The translations under genes were made by a program, and so were the position numbers. Shown here in pieces: positions 1-8,759 of a DNA stretch of 10,034 nt. The stretch spans positions 1-10,034 of the forward strand of contig JBLNEO010000035.1 of NCBI GenBank assembly GCA_050262775.1, given 5' to 3'. Under the pieces are notes generated by a model. It saw only the letters and a list, made by a program, of their open reading frames with translations, searched no databases and was not told the origin of the DNA. This stretch comes from DATHTC01 sp050262775. Its GTDB lineage: Bacteria > Actinomycetota > Thermoleophilia > Gaiellales > Gaiellaceae. Every line of letters begins with the position of its first letter. The first letter of the stretch is position 1.

Positions 1-206
1 GGCGCCGGAGGCGCAGGCTCGGCAACGGACGTCCCGCCGCCCGCCCGCGAGAGCGCGATCTCCAGCACGGCGACGAGGAGCCACGCCGCGAACATCGTCG
101 CGATCAGCGCCGGCCACGTCAGCTCGAGCAGCAGCGCGACCGCGGCGACGATCAGGAGGAAGACGGCTTCGGGGACGAAGCGGGGGCCGAGGAGCCGGCG
201 GGCCAC
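1..206 (-). CDS. Small membrane protein, N-terminal part (runs off window)
   Basis: A GTG codon at 206-204 opens a frame that stays open to base 1, giving 68 visible residues. The chain starts MARRLLGPRFVPEA. Two hydrophobic stretches follow, about residues 14-28 and 31-51, separated by a short LELTWP turn, so it looks like a helical hairpin in the inner membrane. After the second helix the chain turns Gly/Ala/Pro-rich (SRAGGGTSVAEPAPPA), suggesting a flexible cytoplasmic tail. The start lies 10 bases after the stop of the coiled-coil gene, so the two are very likely cotranscribed. No good Shine-Dalgarno sequence precedes it and the frame is open further upstream, so the start could be somewhat earlier. 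I do not recognise a named family. It may be the membrane partner of the preceding coiled-coil protein, but that rests only on adjacency. Confidence 0.7.
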   Translation of the reverse strand, partial: MARRLLGPRFVPEAVFLLIVAAVALLLELTWPALIATMFAAWLLVAVLEIALSRAGGGTSVAEPAPPA

Positions 207-216
207 GGGGCCGGCG

Positions 217-1299
217 CTAGGCGCGGTCGCCCGATCCGTCCTCGTCGTCGTCGGCGGTCGCGTCCGCGGGCGGCGGCTCGGGTGCGACGAGCGGCGGCGG
301 AGGCGGCGTGAGCGGCGGTGCGCTCGGAGACGCGTCGGAGACGGGCGGCGTCGTCGACGGGGCAGGCGGCGGGATCGAGGGCGAGGCGGGCGGCGCGGGC
401 GGCGCGTCCACGGGGGACTCCGTCGCTTCGGCGGCGTCCTCGACCTCCGGAGCGGCCGGCTCCTCGCTCGGCGTCGCGTCGGCCGCCGGCTCCGGCTCGT
501 CGGCCTGCGGCGAGACGGGCGGGGGCTCCGGCGCGGCCACCGGCCCCGATGCCGGCGCAGTCCGCGGAGCGCCGGTGCTCTCACGGGCCGCGGCGACGAT
601 CGCGTCCGCGACCTCCGTGAGCGCGGGCTCCCCGAGCCCGGCCGCGCGCAGGAACTGCTCGGCGCCCTGCTGGGCGCGCTGGAGCACGGCTCCCGCCTGC
701 GCGCGCGCCCACTCGAGCGTCTGCTCGACCTCGGCGCGCGCCGCGTTCGTGAGCTCCGTCGCCTGGTGACGGGACTGCTCGAGCAGCCGGCTGCCGCGCG
801 CCTCTGCCTCGCGAAGCTCCTGGCTCGCGTCCCGGTGCGCGTTCGCGAGCAGCTCGCGCGCCTCGGCCTTCGCCGCGTTCAGGATCTCGGCCCGCTGGCG
901 CTCGCTCTCCTGCCGGTAGCGCTCGATCTCGGCCTCGCGGGCCTGCAGCTCGCGCTGTCGCGTCGAGACCTCCTCCTCGGTGCGTCCGAGCTGCGCGGAG
1001 GCGGCGTTCTGGGCGTCGCGTTCGAGCGTGTCCGCGAACTCCGCCGCCGCGCGGATCAGGTGCAGGGCGTCCATGCGGACGGAGTGCCCCGTCGGCTCGA
1101 CGTGCGCCGTCGAGCGCCCTGCGACCTGCAGGACCCGCAGCTGTGCCTGGAGCTGGGCGCTGTGCCGACGGAAGGCGTCGAACGCCTCGCGGACGCGCGT
1201 CTCGTCGTACCCGCCGCCGGGCGTCGTCGGCAGGTCCTCGACCCGCGGCAGAGCCGTGAGGCCGGGAGCGGTGCTGCTGCCGGGTTCCTGTGTCGACAC
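217..1299 (-). CDS. DivIVA-like coiled-coil protein with proline-rich acidic tail
   Basis: The protein has 360 residues in three zones. Residues 1-30 are a disordered leader. Residues about 31-220 are helical and coiled-coil-like: a short helix (31-60), a linker, then a long charged Ala/Glu/Gln/Arg-rich helix from about 76 with near 11-residue periodicity (for example AAKAEARELLANAHRDAS). Residues 245-346 are Pro/Ala/Ser-rich, and the end is acidic (ADDDEDGSGD). Such architecture is seen in actinobacterial DivIVA/Wag31-like scaffolds and in F0 subunit b-like helices. The typical DivIVA N-terminal lipid-binding domain is not evident, so the family label is loose. The GTG start at 1299-1297 is supported by the purine-rich ribosome site at 1306-1313. 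The gene lies 77 bases after aspS and 10 bases before a small membrane protein gene, suggesting a scaffold/membrane pair at the operon end. Cytoplasmic or membrane-peripheral location is inferred; no signal peptide is seen. Confidence 0.75.
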   Translation of the reverse strand: MSTQEPGSSTAPGLTALPRVEDLPTTPGGGYDETRVREAFDAFRRHSAQLQAQLRVLQVAGRSTAHVEPTGHSVRMDALHLIRAAAEFADTLERDAQNAASAQLGRTEEEVSTRQRELQAREAEIERYRQESERQRAEILNAAKAEARELLANAHRDASQELREAEARGSRLLEQSRHQATELTNAARAEVEQTLEWARAQAGAVLQRAQQGAEQFLRAAGLGEPALTEVADAIVAAARESTGAPRTAPASGPVAAPEPPPVSPQADEPEPAADATPSEEPAAPEVEDAAEATESPVDAPPAPPASPSIPPPAPSTTPPVSDASPSAPPLTPPPPPLVAPEPPPADATADDDEDGSGDRA

Positions 1300-1305
1300 G
1301 GATCG

Positions 1306-1313
1306 TCCTCTCT
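1306..1313 (-). promoter_or_regulatory. Shine-Dalgarno site of the coiled-coil gene
   Basis: On the minus strand the bases read AGAGAGGA, 6 bases before the GTG at 1299. This is one of the clearest ribosome binding sites in the window and fixes that start. The rest of the gap to aspS (1314-1376) holds alternating GC sequence but no stem followed by a T run and no convincing promoter, so read-through from aspS is likely. Confidence 0.7.
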
Positions 1314-1376
1314 AACGGTCGCGCACGCGCGCGAGCGAACAGTATGACTCAGGCATCGGCCGGATTCTCGCCCGCT

Positions 1377-3116
1377 TTAGTCGCGCGGCGCACGGACGGC
1401 GATCCCGAGCTCCGCGAGCACGCCGTCGGGCATCGGCGTCGGCGCCCCCGAGAGCGGGTCGGAGCCGCTCGAGACCTTCGGGAACGCCACGATCTGCCGG
1501 ATGTCGGGCTCGCCCGCGAGCAGGGCGACGAAGCGCTCGATGCCCATCGCGAAGCCGCCGTGCGGCGGGGCGCCCATGGCGAGCGCCTCGAGCAGGAACC
1601 CGAACTTCGAGTGCGCCTCCTCCTCGGAGAGGCCCATCGTCCGGAAGACCCGCTCCTGCACCGCGGCGTCGTGGATCCGGATCGAGCCGGAGCCGAGCTC
1701 CCACCCGTTCCAGACGAGGTCGTAGTGCTGGCCGCGGACGCCCTCGGGGTTCGACTCGTCCCACTGCTCGGACCCGGGCGCGGGCGCCGTGAACGGGTGG
1801 TGCATGAAGGTCCACGCGCCGGTCTCCTCGTCCTGCTCGAAGAGCGGGAAGCCGACCACCCAGTGGAAGACGTCCTGCTCGGGGTCGATCAGTCCGAGCT
1901 CGCGCGCGAGGTGGAGACGCAGGAGCCCGAGCACGCGGCCGACCGACGCCTCGTCGCCGGCGCCGAAGAGGACGGTGGAGCCGGGCTCGGTGCGGAAGGC
2001 CTCGAGCTCCCGCTCGGACAGGAACTTCGCGATCGGCGACCGAACCTCGCCGTCCTCGTGGACGAGGTACGCGAGCCCCTTCGCCCCCCACTCCTTCGCG
2101 AGCGCCTCCAGGCGCGAGAGCTCCGCCCGCGAGAACGCCTTCGGCGCGACGACGTACCGGACGCACGGCGCGCTCCCGAAGACCCCGAACCCCGAGTCGC
2201 GCGTGACCTCCGTCGCGTCCCGGATCTCCATCCCGAACCGCAGGTCGGGCTTGTCGGAGCCGTACTTCGCCATCGCCTCGTCGAACGTCAGCTGCGGGAA
2301 CGGGCGCGGCGGCGGCGTACGGCCGACGGCCTCGAAGGCGCCGACGACGGCCGCCTCCATCACGTCGAGCACGTCCTGCTGCTCCACGAACGCCATCTCG
2401 AGGTCGAGCTGGCGGAACTCGAACTGCCGGTCGGCGCGGAGATCCTCGTCGCGCCAGCACGTGGCGATCTGGTAGTAGCGGTCCAGCCCCGCGACCATGC
2501 ACAGCTGCTTGAAGATCTGCGGCGACTGCGCGAGCGCGAAGAACGTGCCGGGCTGGAGGCGGACCGGGACGAGGAAGTCCCGCGCACCCTCCGGCGTGCC
2601 GCGCGTCATCGACGGCGTCCAGACGTCGACGAACCCCAGCCCGTCCATCACGCGTCGGATGCCGACGATCGCCGTGTGCGAGAGGCGCAGGTTCCGCTGC
2701 ATGCGCGGCCGGCGCATGTCGAGCCACCGGTACCGGAGGCGCAGGGTCTCGTCGACGCCCTCCTCGTCGAGCTGGAACGGCAGCGGCGTCGACCGGTTGA
2801 CGATCTCGAGGCGGTCGAGCTTGAGCTCGACCGCGCCCGTCGGGAGGTTCGGGTTCACCGCCTCCGGCGCGCGCGGGACGACCTCGCCCTCGGCACGGAG
2901 CACGTACTCGTTGCGCACCTCGTGCGCGACGGCCGTCGCCTCGGTGCTGTGCTCCGGGTTCGCGACGAGCTGGACGATCCCGGTGTGGTCGCGGAGGTCG
3001 AGGAAGACGAGCCCGCCGTGGTCGCGCCGGGTGTCGGCCCAGCCGGCGACGGTCATGCGGCGCCCGACGTGCTCGGAGCGGAGCTCGCCGCAGAGGATGT
3101 CGCGCCAGGCCGTCAT
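1377..3116 (-). CDS. aspS: Aspartyl-tRNA synthetase (class II, bacterial type)
   Basis: This cytoplasmic enzyme activates aspartate with ATP and charges tRNA-Asp. Its 579 residues match the usual bacterial length. In order: an N-terminal OB-fold anticodon-binding domain (about 1-105, with the WADTRRDHGGLVFLDLRD segment), the class II core, the bacterial GAD insertion (about 280-415), and the rest of the core. Visible signatures are TPEGARDFLVP (174-184), QSPQIFKQLCM (197-207), motif 2 around CWRDEDLRADR (220-230), HYDLVWNGWELGSGSIRIH (464-482) and motif 3 GIERF (525-529) followed by AFPK. Motif 3 has Glu where E. coli has Asp. His33 sits where E. coli AspRS has Leu, a feature of non-discriminating enzymes that also make Asp-tRNA-Asn. 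The ATG at 3116 overlaps the hisS stop (ATGA, 3113-3116) and no Shine-Dalgarno is seen, so translation is probably coupled. The stop is TAA. Confidence 0.97.
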   Translation of the reverse strand: MTAWRDILCGELRSEHVGRRMTVAGWADTRRDHGGLVFLDLRDHTGIVQLVANPEHSTEATAVAHEVRNEYVLRAEGEVVPRAPEAVNPNLPTGAVELKLDRLEIVNRSTPLPFQLDEEGVDETLRLRYRWLDMRRPRMQRNLRLSHTAIVGIRRVMDGLGFVDVWTPSMTRGTPEGARDFLVPVRLQPGTFFALAQSPQIFKQLCMVAGLDRYYQIATCWRDEDLRADRQFEFRQLDLEMAFVEQQDVLDVMEAAVVGAFEAVGRTPPPRPFPQLTFDEAMAKYGSDKPDLRFGMEIRDATEVTRDSGFGVFGSAPCVRYVVAPKAFSRAELSRLEALAKEWGAKGLAYLVHEDGEVRSPIAKFLSERELEAFRTEPGSTVLFGAGDEASVGRVLGLLRLHLARELGLIDPEQDVFHWVVGFPLFEQDEETGAWTFMHHPFTAPAPGSEQWDESNPEGVRGQHYDLVWNGWELGSGSIRIHDAAVQERVFRTMGLSEEEAHSKFGFLLEALAMGAPPHGGFAMGIERFVALLAGEPDIRQIVAFPKVSSGSDPLSGAPTPMPDGVLAELGIAVRAPRD

Positions 3117-4348
3117 GGGGTCGTGAGCCTAGCGACGAGCTCCTCGAGTTCGATCCGCTCGTCGGCGCCGTCGCGGCGGCGCAGCGTCACGCCGTCTCCG
3201 GCGACGACGGCCACGATGCGAGCACCGACACGGCCGGCCTGGGTCAGCTGCCCCTTCACCGACCGGCCCGCGTAGTCGACGTCCGCCGAGACGCCCCGCC
3301 GCCGCAGCTCCGCGAGCAGCTCGAGGACGCGGTCGCGTGGCGCCTCCGGCTCCGTGACGAGGAAGACGTCGATCGGCTCCGCCTCCGCGGGTCCGTGCTC
3401 CCGCTCGATCGCGAGCAGGAGGCGCTCGAGGCCCGCCCCGAACCCGACGCCCGGGGTCGGCGGCCCGCCGATCTGCTCGACCAGCCCGTCGTAGCGGCCG
3501 CCGCCGCAGATCGTCGAGTTCGCCGTCTCGTCGGGGCCGACGAACTCGAACGTCGTGCGCGTGTAGTAGTCGAGACCGCGCACGAGCGTCGGTACGACCG
3601 CGTACGGGACGCCCAGGCGCTCGAGGTGTTCCTTGACGGCGTCGAAGTGCTCGCGGCACGCGTCGCAGAGCGACTCGCCGATCGTCGGCGCCTCTGCCAG
3701 CGCGGCGCGGACGCGCGGGTTCTTGACGTCGAACACCTGCAGCGGGCTCGTCGCGCGCTTGTGGCGCGACTCCTCGTCGAGCGCGTCGGGGTGCTCGTCG
3801 AGCCAGGCGTTCAGGCGTTCGACGTACGCGGGCCGGCAGGCGGCGTCGCCGATCGAGTTCAGCTGGAGCTCCCACTCGGTGACCCCGACGCGGCGGAGGA
3901 GCTCGACGTAGAGCTGGATCACCTCCGCGTCGATCGCCGGGTCGACGGAGCCGAACGCCTCGACCGACCACTGCCAGTGCTCGCGGTAGCGCCCGCGCCC
4001 GGGCGCGCCGTACCGGTACATGGGTGCGATCGTGTACGCCTTCACCGGCTGCGCCTCTCGGTGGAGGCCGTGCTCGACGTACGCCCGCGCGATCGGTGCC
4101 GTGCCCTCCGGGCGGAGCGTCAGCGACCGGTCGCTGCGGTCGGTGAACGTGTACATCTCCTTGTGCACGACGTCCGAGCCCTCGCCGGACGTCCGCCGGA
4201 AGAGCGCGGTGTCCTCGAACCCGGGCGTCAGGATCCGGCCCCAGCCGTAGAGGCGCGCGAGCTCCTCGAGCTCGCGCACGAGGCGCCACCACGCGTGCTC
4301 GGACGGCAGGACGTCGTGCGTCCCCCGCGGCGCCTGGAAGCGGGTCAC
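3113..4348 (-). CDS. hisS: Histidyl-tRNA synthetase
   Basis: This class II synthetase charges tRNA-His in the cytoplasm. It has 411 residues, the usual bacterial length. The N-terminus FQAPRGTHDVLP is the family opening. TLRPEGTAPIARAY (77-90) follows, then motif 2 (about 108-134), the HisA motifs LVRGLDYYTRTTFEF (255-269) and CGGGRYDGL (281-289), motif 3 around GVGFGAGLERLLLA (300-313), and a C-terminal anticodon-binding domain from about 327 ending near the GRSVKGQLTQAGRVGAR stretch. Catalytic-core residues Arg112, Gln126 and Glu130 are kept, but the motif 2 loop is unusual: it reads YGAPGRGRY where most bacterial enzymes have ERPQ-x-GRY. The GTG start at 4348 overlaps the preceding stop (GTGA), and a GGAG at 4363-4360 could serve as its ribosome site. 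The gene lies between the hydrolase and aspS in one operon. Confidence 0.97.
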   Translation of the reverse strand: MTRFQAPRGTHDVLPSEHAWWRLVRELEELARLYGWGRILTPGFEDTALFRRTSGEGSDVVHKEMYTFTDRSDRSLTLRPEGTAPIARAYVEHGLHREAQPVKAYTIAPMYRYGAPGRGRYREHWQWSVEAFGSVDPAIDAEVIQLYVELLRRVGVTEWELQLNSIGDAACRPAYVERLNAWLDEHPDALDEESRHKRATSPLQVFDVKNPRVRAALAEAPTIGESLCDACREHFDAVKEHLERLGVPYAVVPTLVRGLDYYTRTTFEFVGPDETANSTICGGGRYDGLVEQIGGPPTPGVGFGAGLERLLLAIEREHGPAEAEPIDVFLVTEPEAPRDRVLELLAELRRRGVSADVDYAGRSVKGQLTQAGRVGARIVAVVAGDGVTLRRRDGADERIELEELVARLTTP

Positions 4349-4986
4349 CGGGCGCGGAGCTCCGCGAGGAACGGATTGTGCGCCAGCTCGTCGCCGATCG
4401 TCGTCGCCGGTCCGTGTCCGGGGTGGACGACGGTCTCCGGCGGCAGCCGCTCCGCGAGCGAGCGGATGGAGGCGAGGAGCGTGTCCCAGTCGCCGCCGGG
4501 CAGGTCGACGCGGCCGACCGAGCCCGCGAAGAGGACGTCGCCCGAGAAGACGGCGCCGTCGACGACGTACGCGAGATGGGCGGGCGAGTGCCCCGGGACG
4601 AGCATCGTCTCCACGTGGATGCCGGCGACGTCGAGCGTCTCGTCCCCCTGCAGGCGCACGTCGGGACGGCGGCCGCGGAGGTGGATTCCGATCGGCCCGT
4701 AGACGTCCTCCGGCCGCTCGAGCACGAAGGCCTCGCCGTCCGGCGCGTACACGGGCGCGTCCGTCGCCTCGGCGAGGTCGGCAACGGCGCCGATGTGGTC
4801 GTAGTGCGTGTGCGTCACGAGAATCGCGACGCAGCGGATCCCGGCGCGCGCCAGCTCTGCGCGCAGCGCGGCGGCGTCGTCTCCGGGGTCGACGACGATC
4901 GCCTCCGACGCGTCCCGGTCGGCCCGCACGACGTAGCAGTTCGTCCCGATCGGGCCGAGCTCGTGACGGTCGACGGCCAGGGGCAT
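4345..4986 (-). CDS. Glyoxalase II-like metallo-beta-lactamase fold hydrolase
   Basis: The 213-residue protein is a dinuclear-metal hydrolase of the glyoxalase II (GloB/GloC, YcbL-like) group. These hydrolyse S-lactoylglutathione or analogous thioesters; in an actinobacterium a mycothiol thioester is a plausible substrate, but this is inference. Metal ligands visible are THTHYDH (His59, His61, Asp63, His64), GHSPAH (His133), FSGD (Asp150) and HPGHGP (His191). The segment GSVGRVDLPGGDWDTLL (155-171) is typical of the short GloC type, and the long C-terminal helical domain of classical GloB is missing. The start was set at the ATG 4986, where the family N-terminus (ELGPIGTNCYVV) begins; the frame runs on upstream but would overlap the divergent cupin gene. 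The gene is first in its operon, overlaps hisS by GTGA, and has a -10-like site just ahead. An equivalent hydrolase next to hisS is known in mycobacteria. Confidence 0.88.
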   Translation of the reverse strand: MPLAVDRHELGPIGTNCYVVRADRDASEAIVVDPGDDAAALRAELARAGIRCVAILVTHTHYDHIGAVADLAEATDAPVYAPDGEAFVLERPEDVYGPIGIHLRGRRPDVRLQGDETLDVAGIHVETMLVPGHSPAHLAYVVDGAVFSGDVLFAGSVGRVDLPGGDWDTLLASIRSLAERLPPETVVHPGHGPATTIGDELAHNPFLAELRAR

Positions 4987-4996
4987 CGGACCGGCG

Positions 4997-5002
4997 AGTC
5001 TA
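4997..5002 (-). promoter_or_regulatory. Candidate -10 element for the hydrolase-hisS-aspS operon
   Basis: The minus strand reads TAGACT, fitting the actinobacterial TANNNT -10 pattern, 10 bases before the ATG at 4986. Transcription starting the usual 6-7 bases downstream would give a leader of only a few bases. No Shine-Dalgarno and no clear -35 hexamer are present. The call rests on placement and is tentative. Confidence 0.4.
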
Positions 5003-5028
5003 CCGCCGCCCTCCCGCGCACCCTCTTG

Positions 5029-5034
5029 TAGCCT
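5029..5034 (+). promoter_or_regulatory. Candidate -10 element for the cupin gene
   Basis: The plus strand reads TAGCCT, again TANNNT, ending 8 bases before the GTG at 5043, the distance expected for a leaderless transcript. No Shine-Dalgarno precedes the GTG, which agrees with leaderless translation. No clear -35 is visible. Confidence 0.4.
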
Positions 5035-5042
5035 CTGCCGGC

Positions 5043-5408
5043 GTGCAGCACTGGGACCTGACCGCGATCGATGCACCCGAGGGGACGCGCGATCCGGCCG
5101 TCCTCGCGAGCGCCGACGGCTCGCGCGCCGTCCTCATCGTGCTCAGCCCCGGCCAGGAGCTCGGCGACCACGAGGTGAAGGAGCGGCTGTGGCTGACGGT
5201 CGTCGAGGGTTCGGTGACGATCGAGGCCGCAGGCGACCGCGTCCAGGCGGGCATCGGCACGCTCGCGACGTTCGACCCCCAGGAGCGGCACGCCGTCCGC
5301 AGCGACCGCGGCGCACGCCTCCTGCTCCTCCTCGCGCCGTGGCCCGGCGAGGGGCACTACCGCGGTGGCGACACACCGCGCGCCGACCCGGCGACGCGAC
5401 CGGTCTAG
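5043..5408 (+). CDS. Small single-domain cupin protein
   Basis: The 121-residue protein is a one-domain cupin, a small beta-barrel that often binds a metal. The first cupin motif is PGQELGDHEVKERLWLTVVEG (36-56, beginning at Pro36), with His43 and Glu47. The second is around DPQERHAVRS (78-87), with His83. The usual second histidine of the HxH pair is replaced by Val45, so three of four canonical ligands remain; metal binding is possible but not assured. The last 20 residues are polar and Pro-rich and lie outside the barrel. The specific role is unknown: such proteins include isomerases, dioxygenase-like enzymes and ligand sensors. It is the only plus-strand gene here, divergent from the hydrolase operon and convergent with the hut operon. 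The GTG start is chosen because the protein would otherwise lose the first strand and a -10-like site sits just upstream. Its TAG stop overlaps the stop of the opposing gene. Confidence 0.8.
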   Translation: MQHWDLTAIDAPEGTRDPAVLASADGSRAVLIVLSPGQELGDHEVKERLWLTVVEGSVTIEAAGDRVQAGIGTLATFDPQERHAVRSDRGARLLLLLAPWPGEGHYRGGDTPRADPATRPV

Positions 5409-5821
5409 CGCGACTTCGCGGGGGCGGAGCCGCCTGCCTGCTCCCGGGCGAGGCGCTTCTGCCAGACGCGGTACGTCATGCGGTCCATCACGTAGCTGAA
5501 CGGCAGGAAGATGACGAGCAGCTGGAGCGTGAAGAGGGCACGGGCGACGTACGAGGTGTCGGGCTCGAGCACGCTCATCAGGAGGTACATCGCCGGGGCG
5601 AACAGGAGCCCGCGCTTCAGCACCCGCGTCCACGACGGCGGCTGGACGCCGCGGGGCGGCCGTGCCGACGCCGTCGGCTTCTTCACGGCGGCGCGCCCGT
5701 TCGTCGACGCCGTGCGCTCGTCGGGGACCTCGACCTCGTTGCCGTCCGCGTCGACGTAGACGGTCTCCCACTCGTGCCGGTGCTCCTTGGCCCGGCGGCG
5801 GCGCTGCTTCTTCGTCGCCAT
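5405..5821 (-). CDS. Conserved-looking 138-residue two-helix membrane protein
   Basis: The protein starts MATKKQRRRRAKEHRHEWE, a strongly basic head, followed by an acidic stretch (YVDADGNEVEVPDE, 22-35) and a Pro-rich linker to about residue 63. Two hydrophobic segments follow, roughly 71-86 (GLLFAPAMYLLMSVLE) and 95-112 (ALFTLQLLVIFLPFSYVM), then a basic tail. The basic flanks suggest both termini are cytoplasmic. I recognise no named domain. The longer open frame upstream overlaps hutI and is not used. The ATG at 5821 lies 5 bases after the hutI stop with no evident Shine-Dalgarno, so it is probably the last gene of the hut transcript, although a separate role is equally likely. Its TAG stop (5407-5405) overlaps the cupin stop on the other strand. 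Confidence 0.75.
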   Translation of the reverse strand: MATKKQRRRRAKEHRHEWETVYVDADGNEVEVPDERTASTNGRAAVKKPTASARPPRGVQPPSWTRVLKRGLLFAPAMYLLMSVLEPDTSYVARALFTLQLLVIFLPFSYVMDRMTYRVWQKRLAREQAGGSAPAKSR

Positions 5822-5826
5822 TGCCG

Positions 5827-7052
5827 CTAGCGTAGCCGCACGATCTCGCCGCCGAGGACGACGGTGTGGACGAGATCGCCGCCGAGGTGGTACGCCAGGT
5901 GCCGCCAGTCGGGCGCGTCCAGGAGGAGCAGGTCGGCGCGGAAGCCGGGCGCGATCCTGCCCACGGCACCGGCGCGCCCGAGGACGAACGCCGCATTCAC
6001 CGTGACGGCGGCGAGCGCCTCGGCCGGCGCGAGCTTCAGCTGCGTCGCCGCGAGCGCGCAGACGAGGGGCAGGCTCTCGCAGAACGCGCTGCCGGGGTTG
6101 AAGTCGGTCGCCAGTGCGACGGCGGCGCCGGCGTCGACGAGCGCGCGCGCCGGCGGCATCGGCCGGCCGAGGACGAGCGCGCTCACCGGGAGGCAGACGC
6201 CGACGACGTCGCTCGACGCGAGCGTCCGCACGCCGTCCTCGCCCGTCGCCTCGAGGTGGTCGACCGAGCGCGCGCCGAGTTCCACCGCGAGCGGGATCGC
6301 GCCCACCTCCGTGAACTGGTCGCCGTGGAGCCTCAGCGTGAGCCCCGCCGCGGCGCACGCCTCGAGGTAGCGGCGGGCACGCTGCGCGTCGAACGCCCCA
6401 CGCTCGAGGAAGACGTCGGCCGCCTCGGCGATCCCGGCGGCCTCCGGCAGGACCTCCGCCAGCACGAAGTCGAGGTAGCCGTCGGTGTCCCCCTCGAACT
6501 CCGGCGGCACCGCGTGCGCGCCGAGCCACGTCGGCACGCCTCCGGCCTCCCGGATCGCGCGCAGCGATGCGAGCTCCGTCTCGCGGTCGAGCCCGTAGCC
6601 CGACTTGCCCTCCCACGTCGTCGTCCCCGCCGCGAGCATCCACGAGCGGTGCCGCGCCACGGCGGCGACGAGCCCGTCGGTCCCCGCGGCACGCGTCGAC
6701 CGGACGGTCGAGAGGATGCCGCCGCCGGCCGCGTGCAGCTCCTCGTACGACGCGCCCGACGCACGCAGGGAGAACTCCTCCACGCGGTCGCCCGCGAACG
6801 CGGGATGCGTATGGCAGTCGACGAGCCCGGGGACGGCGCACATTCCGCGCGCGTCGAGCTCGAGGACCTCGCCGTCGACCGGTCCGAGCTCGCGCATCGA
6901 CCCGACCGCCGCGATCACGCCGTCCTCGCAGAGGACGTACGCGTCGTCGATCCAGTCGACCGAGGCGAGCGCGTCCCCGCGGAGCGGCGCATCACGGCCG
7001 GCCGGCGTGACCAGCTGCGAGAGGTCGCGGACGAGCAGCCGGTCCGGTGCCG

Positions 7053-7056
<4 letters not shown>
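5827..7056 (-). CDS. hutI: Imidazolonepropionase
   Basis: This is the third enzyme of histidine degradation: it hydrolyses 4-imidazolone-5-propanoate to N-formimino-L-glutamate in the cytoplasm. The 409 residues match the family. It is an amidohydrolase-fold TIM barrel with one metal site. Visible features are PGLVDCHTHPAFAGDR (76-91; His82 and His84 are metal ligands), GGGILSTV (111-118), the substrate-loop signature KSGYGL (151-156), GAHAVP (His181), LHGDQFTE (His244), DHLE (His267) and ATDFNPGS (316-323, catalytic Asp318). The N- and C-terminal strands form the usual small beta domain. The ATG at 7056 overlaps the hutU stop (ATGA, 7053-7056), giving tight coupling to hutU. A much longer open frame upstream is a shadow of hutU. 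Confidence 0.95.

Positions 7057-8755
<1,699 letters not shown>

Positions 8756-8759
<4 letters not shown>

Noticed and set aside
1314..1376. Possible terminator or promoter between aspS and the coiled-coil gene
   Set aside because: The alternating CG sequence makes only a short stem with no following T run, and a weak CATACT-like hexamer has no -35 partner.
1290..3275. 661-codon open frame on the plus strand antisense to aspS
   Set aside because: It is an Arg/Glu/Asp/Leu-rich translation of the opposite strand of a clear aspS gene; high GC keeps antisense frames open. No recognisable domain.
4353..4366. 14-base palindrome CGCGGAGCTCCGCG over the likely ribosome site of hisS
   Set aside because: It could in principle hide the GGAG of hisS, but it codes for the hydrolase C-terminus, has no loop, and translational coupling would open it. 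Not enough to call a regulator.
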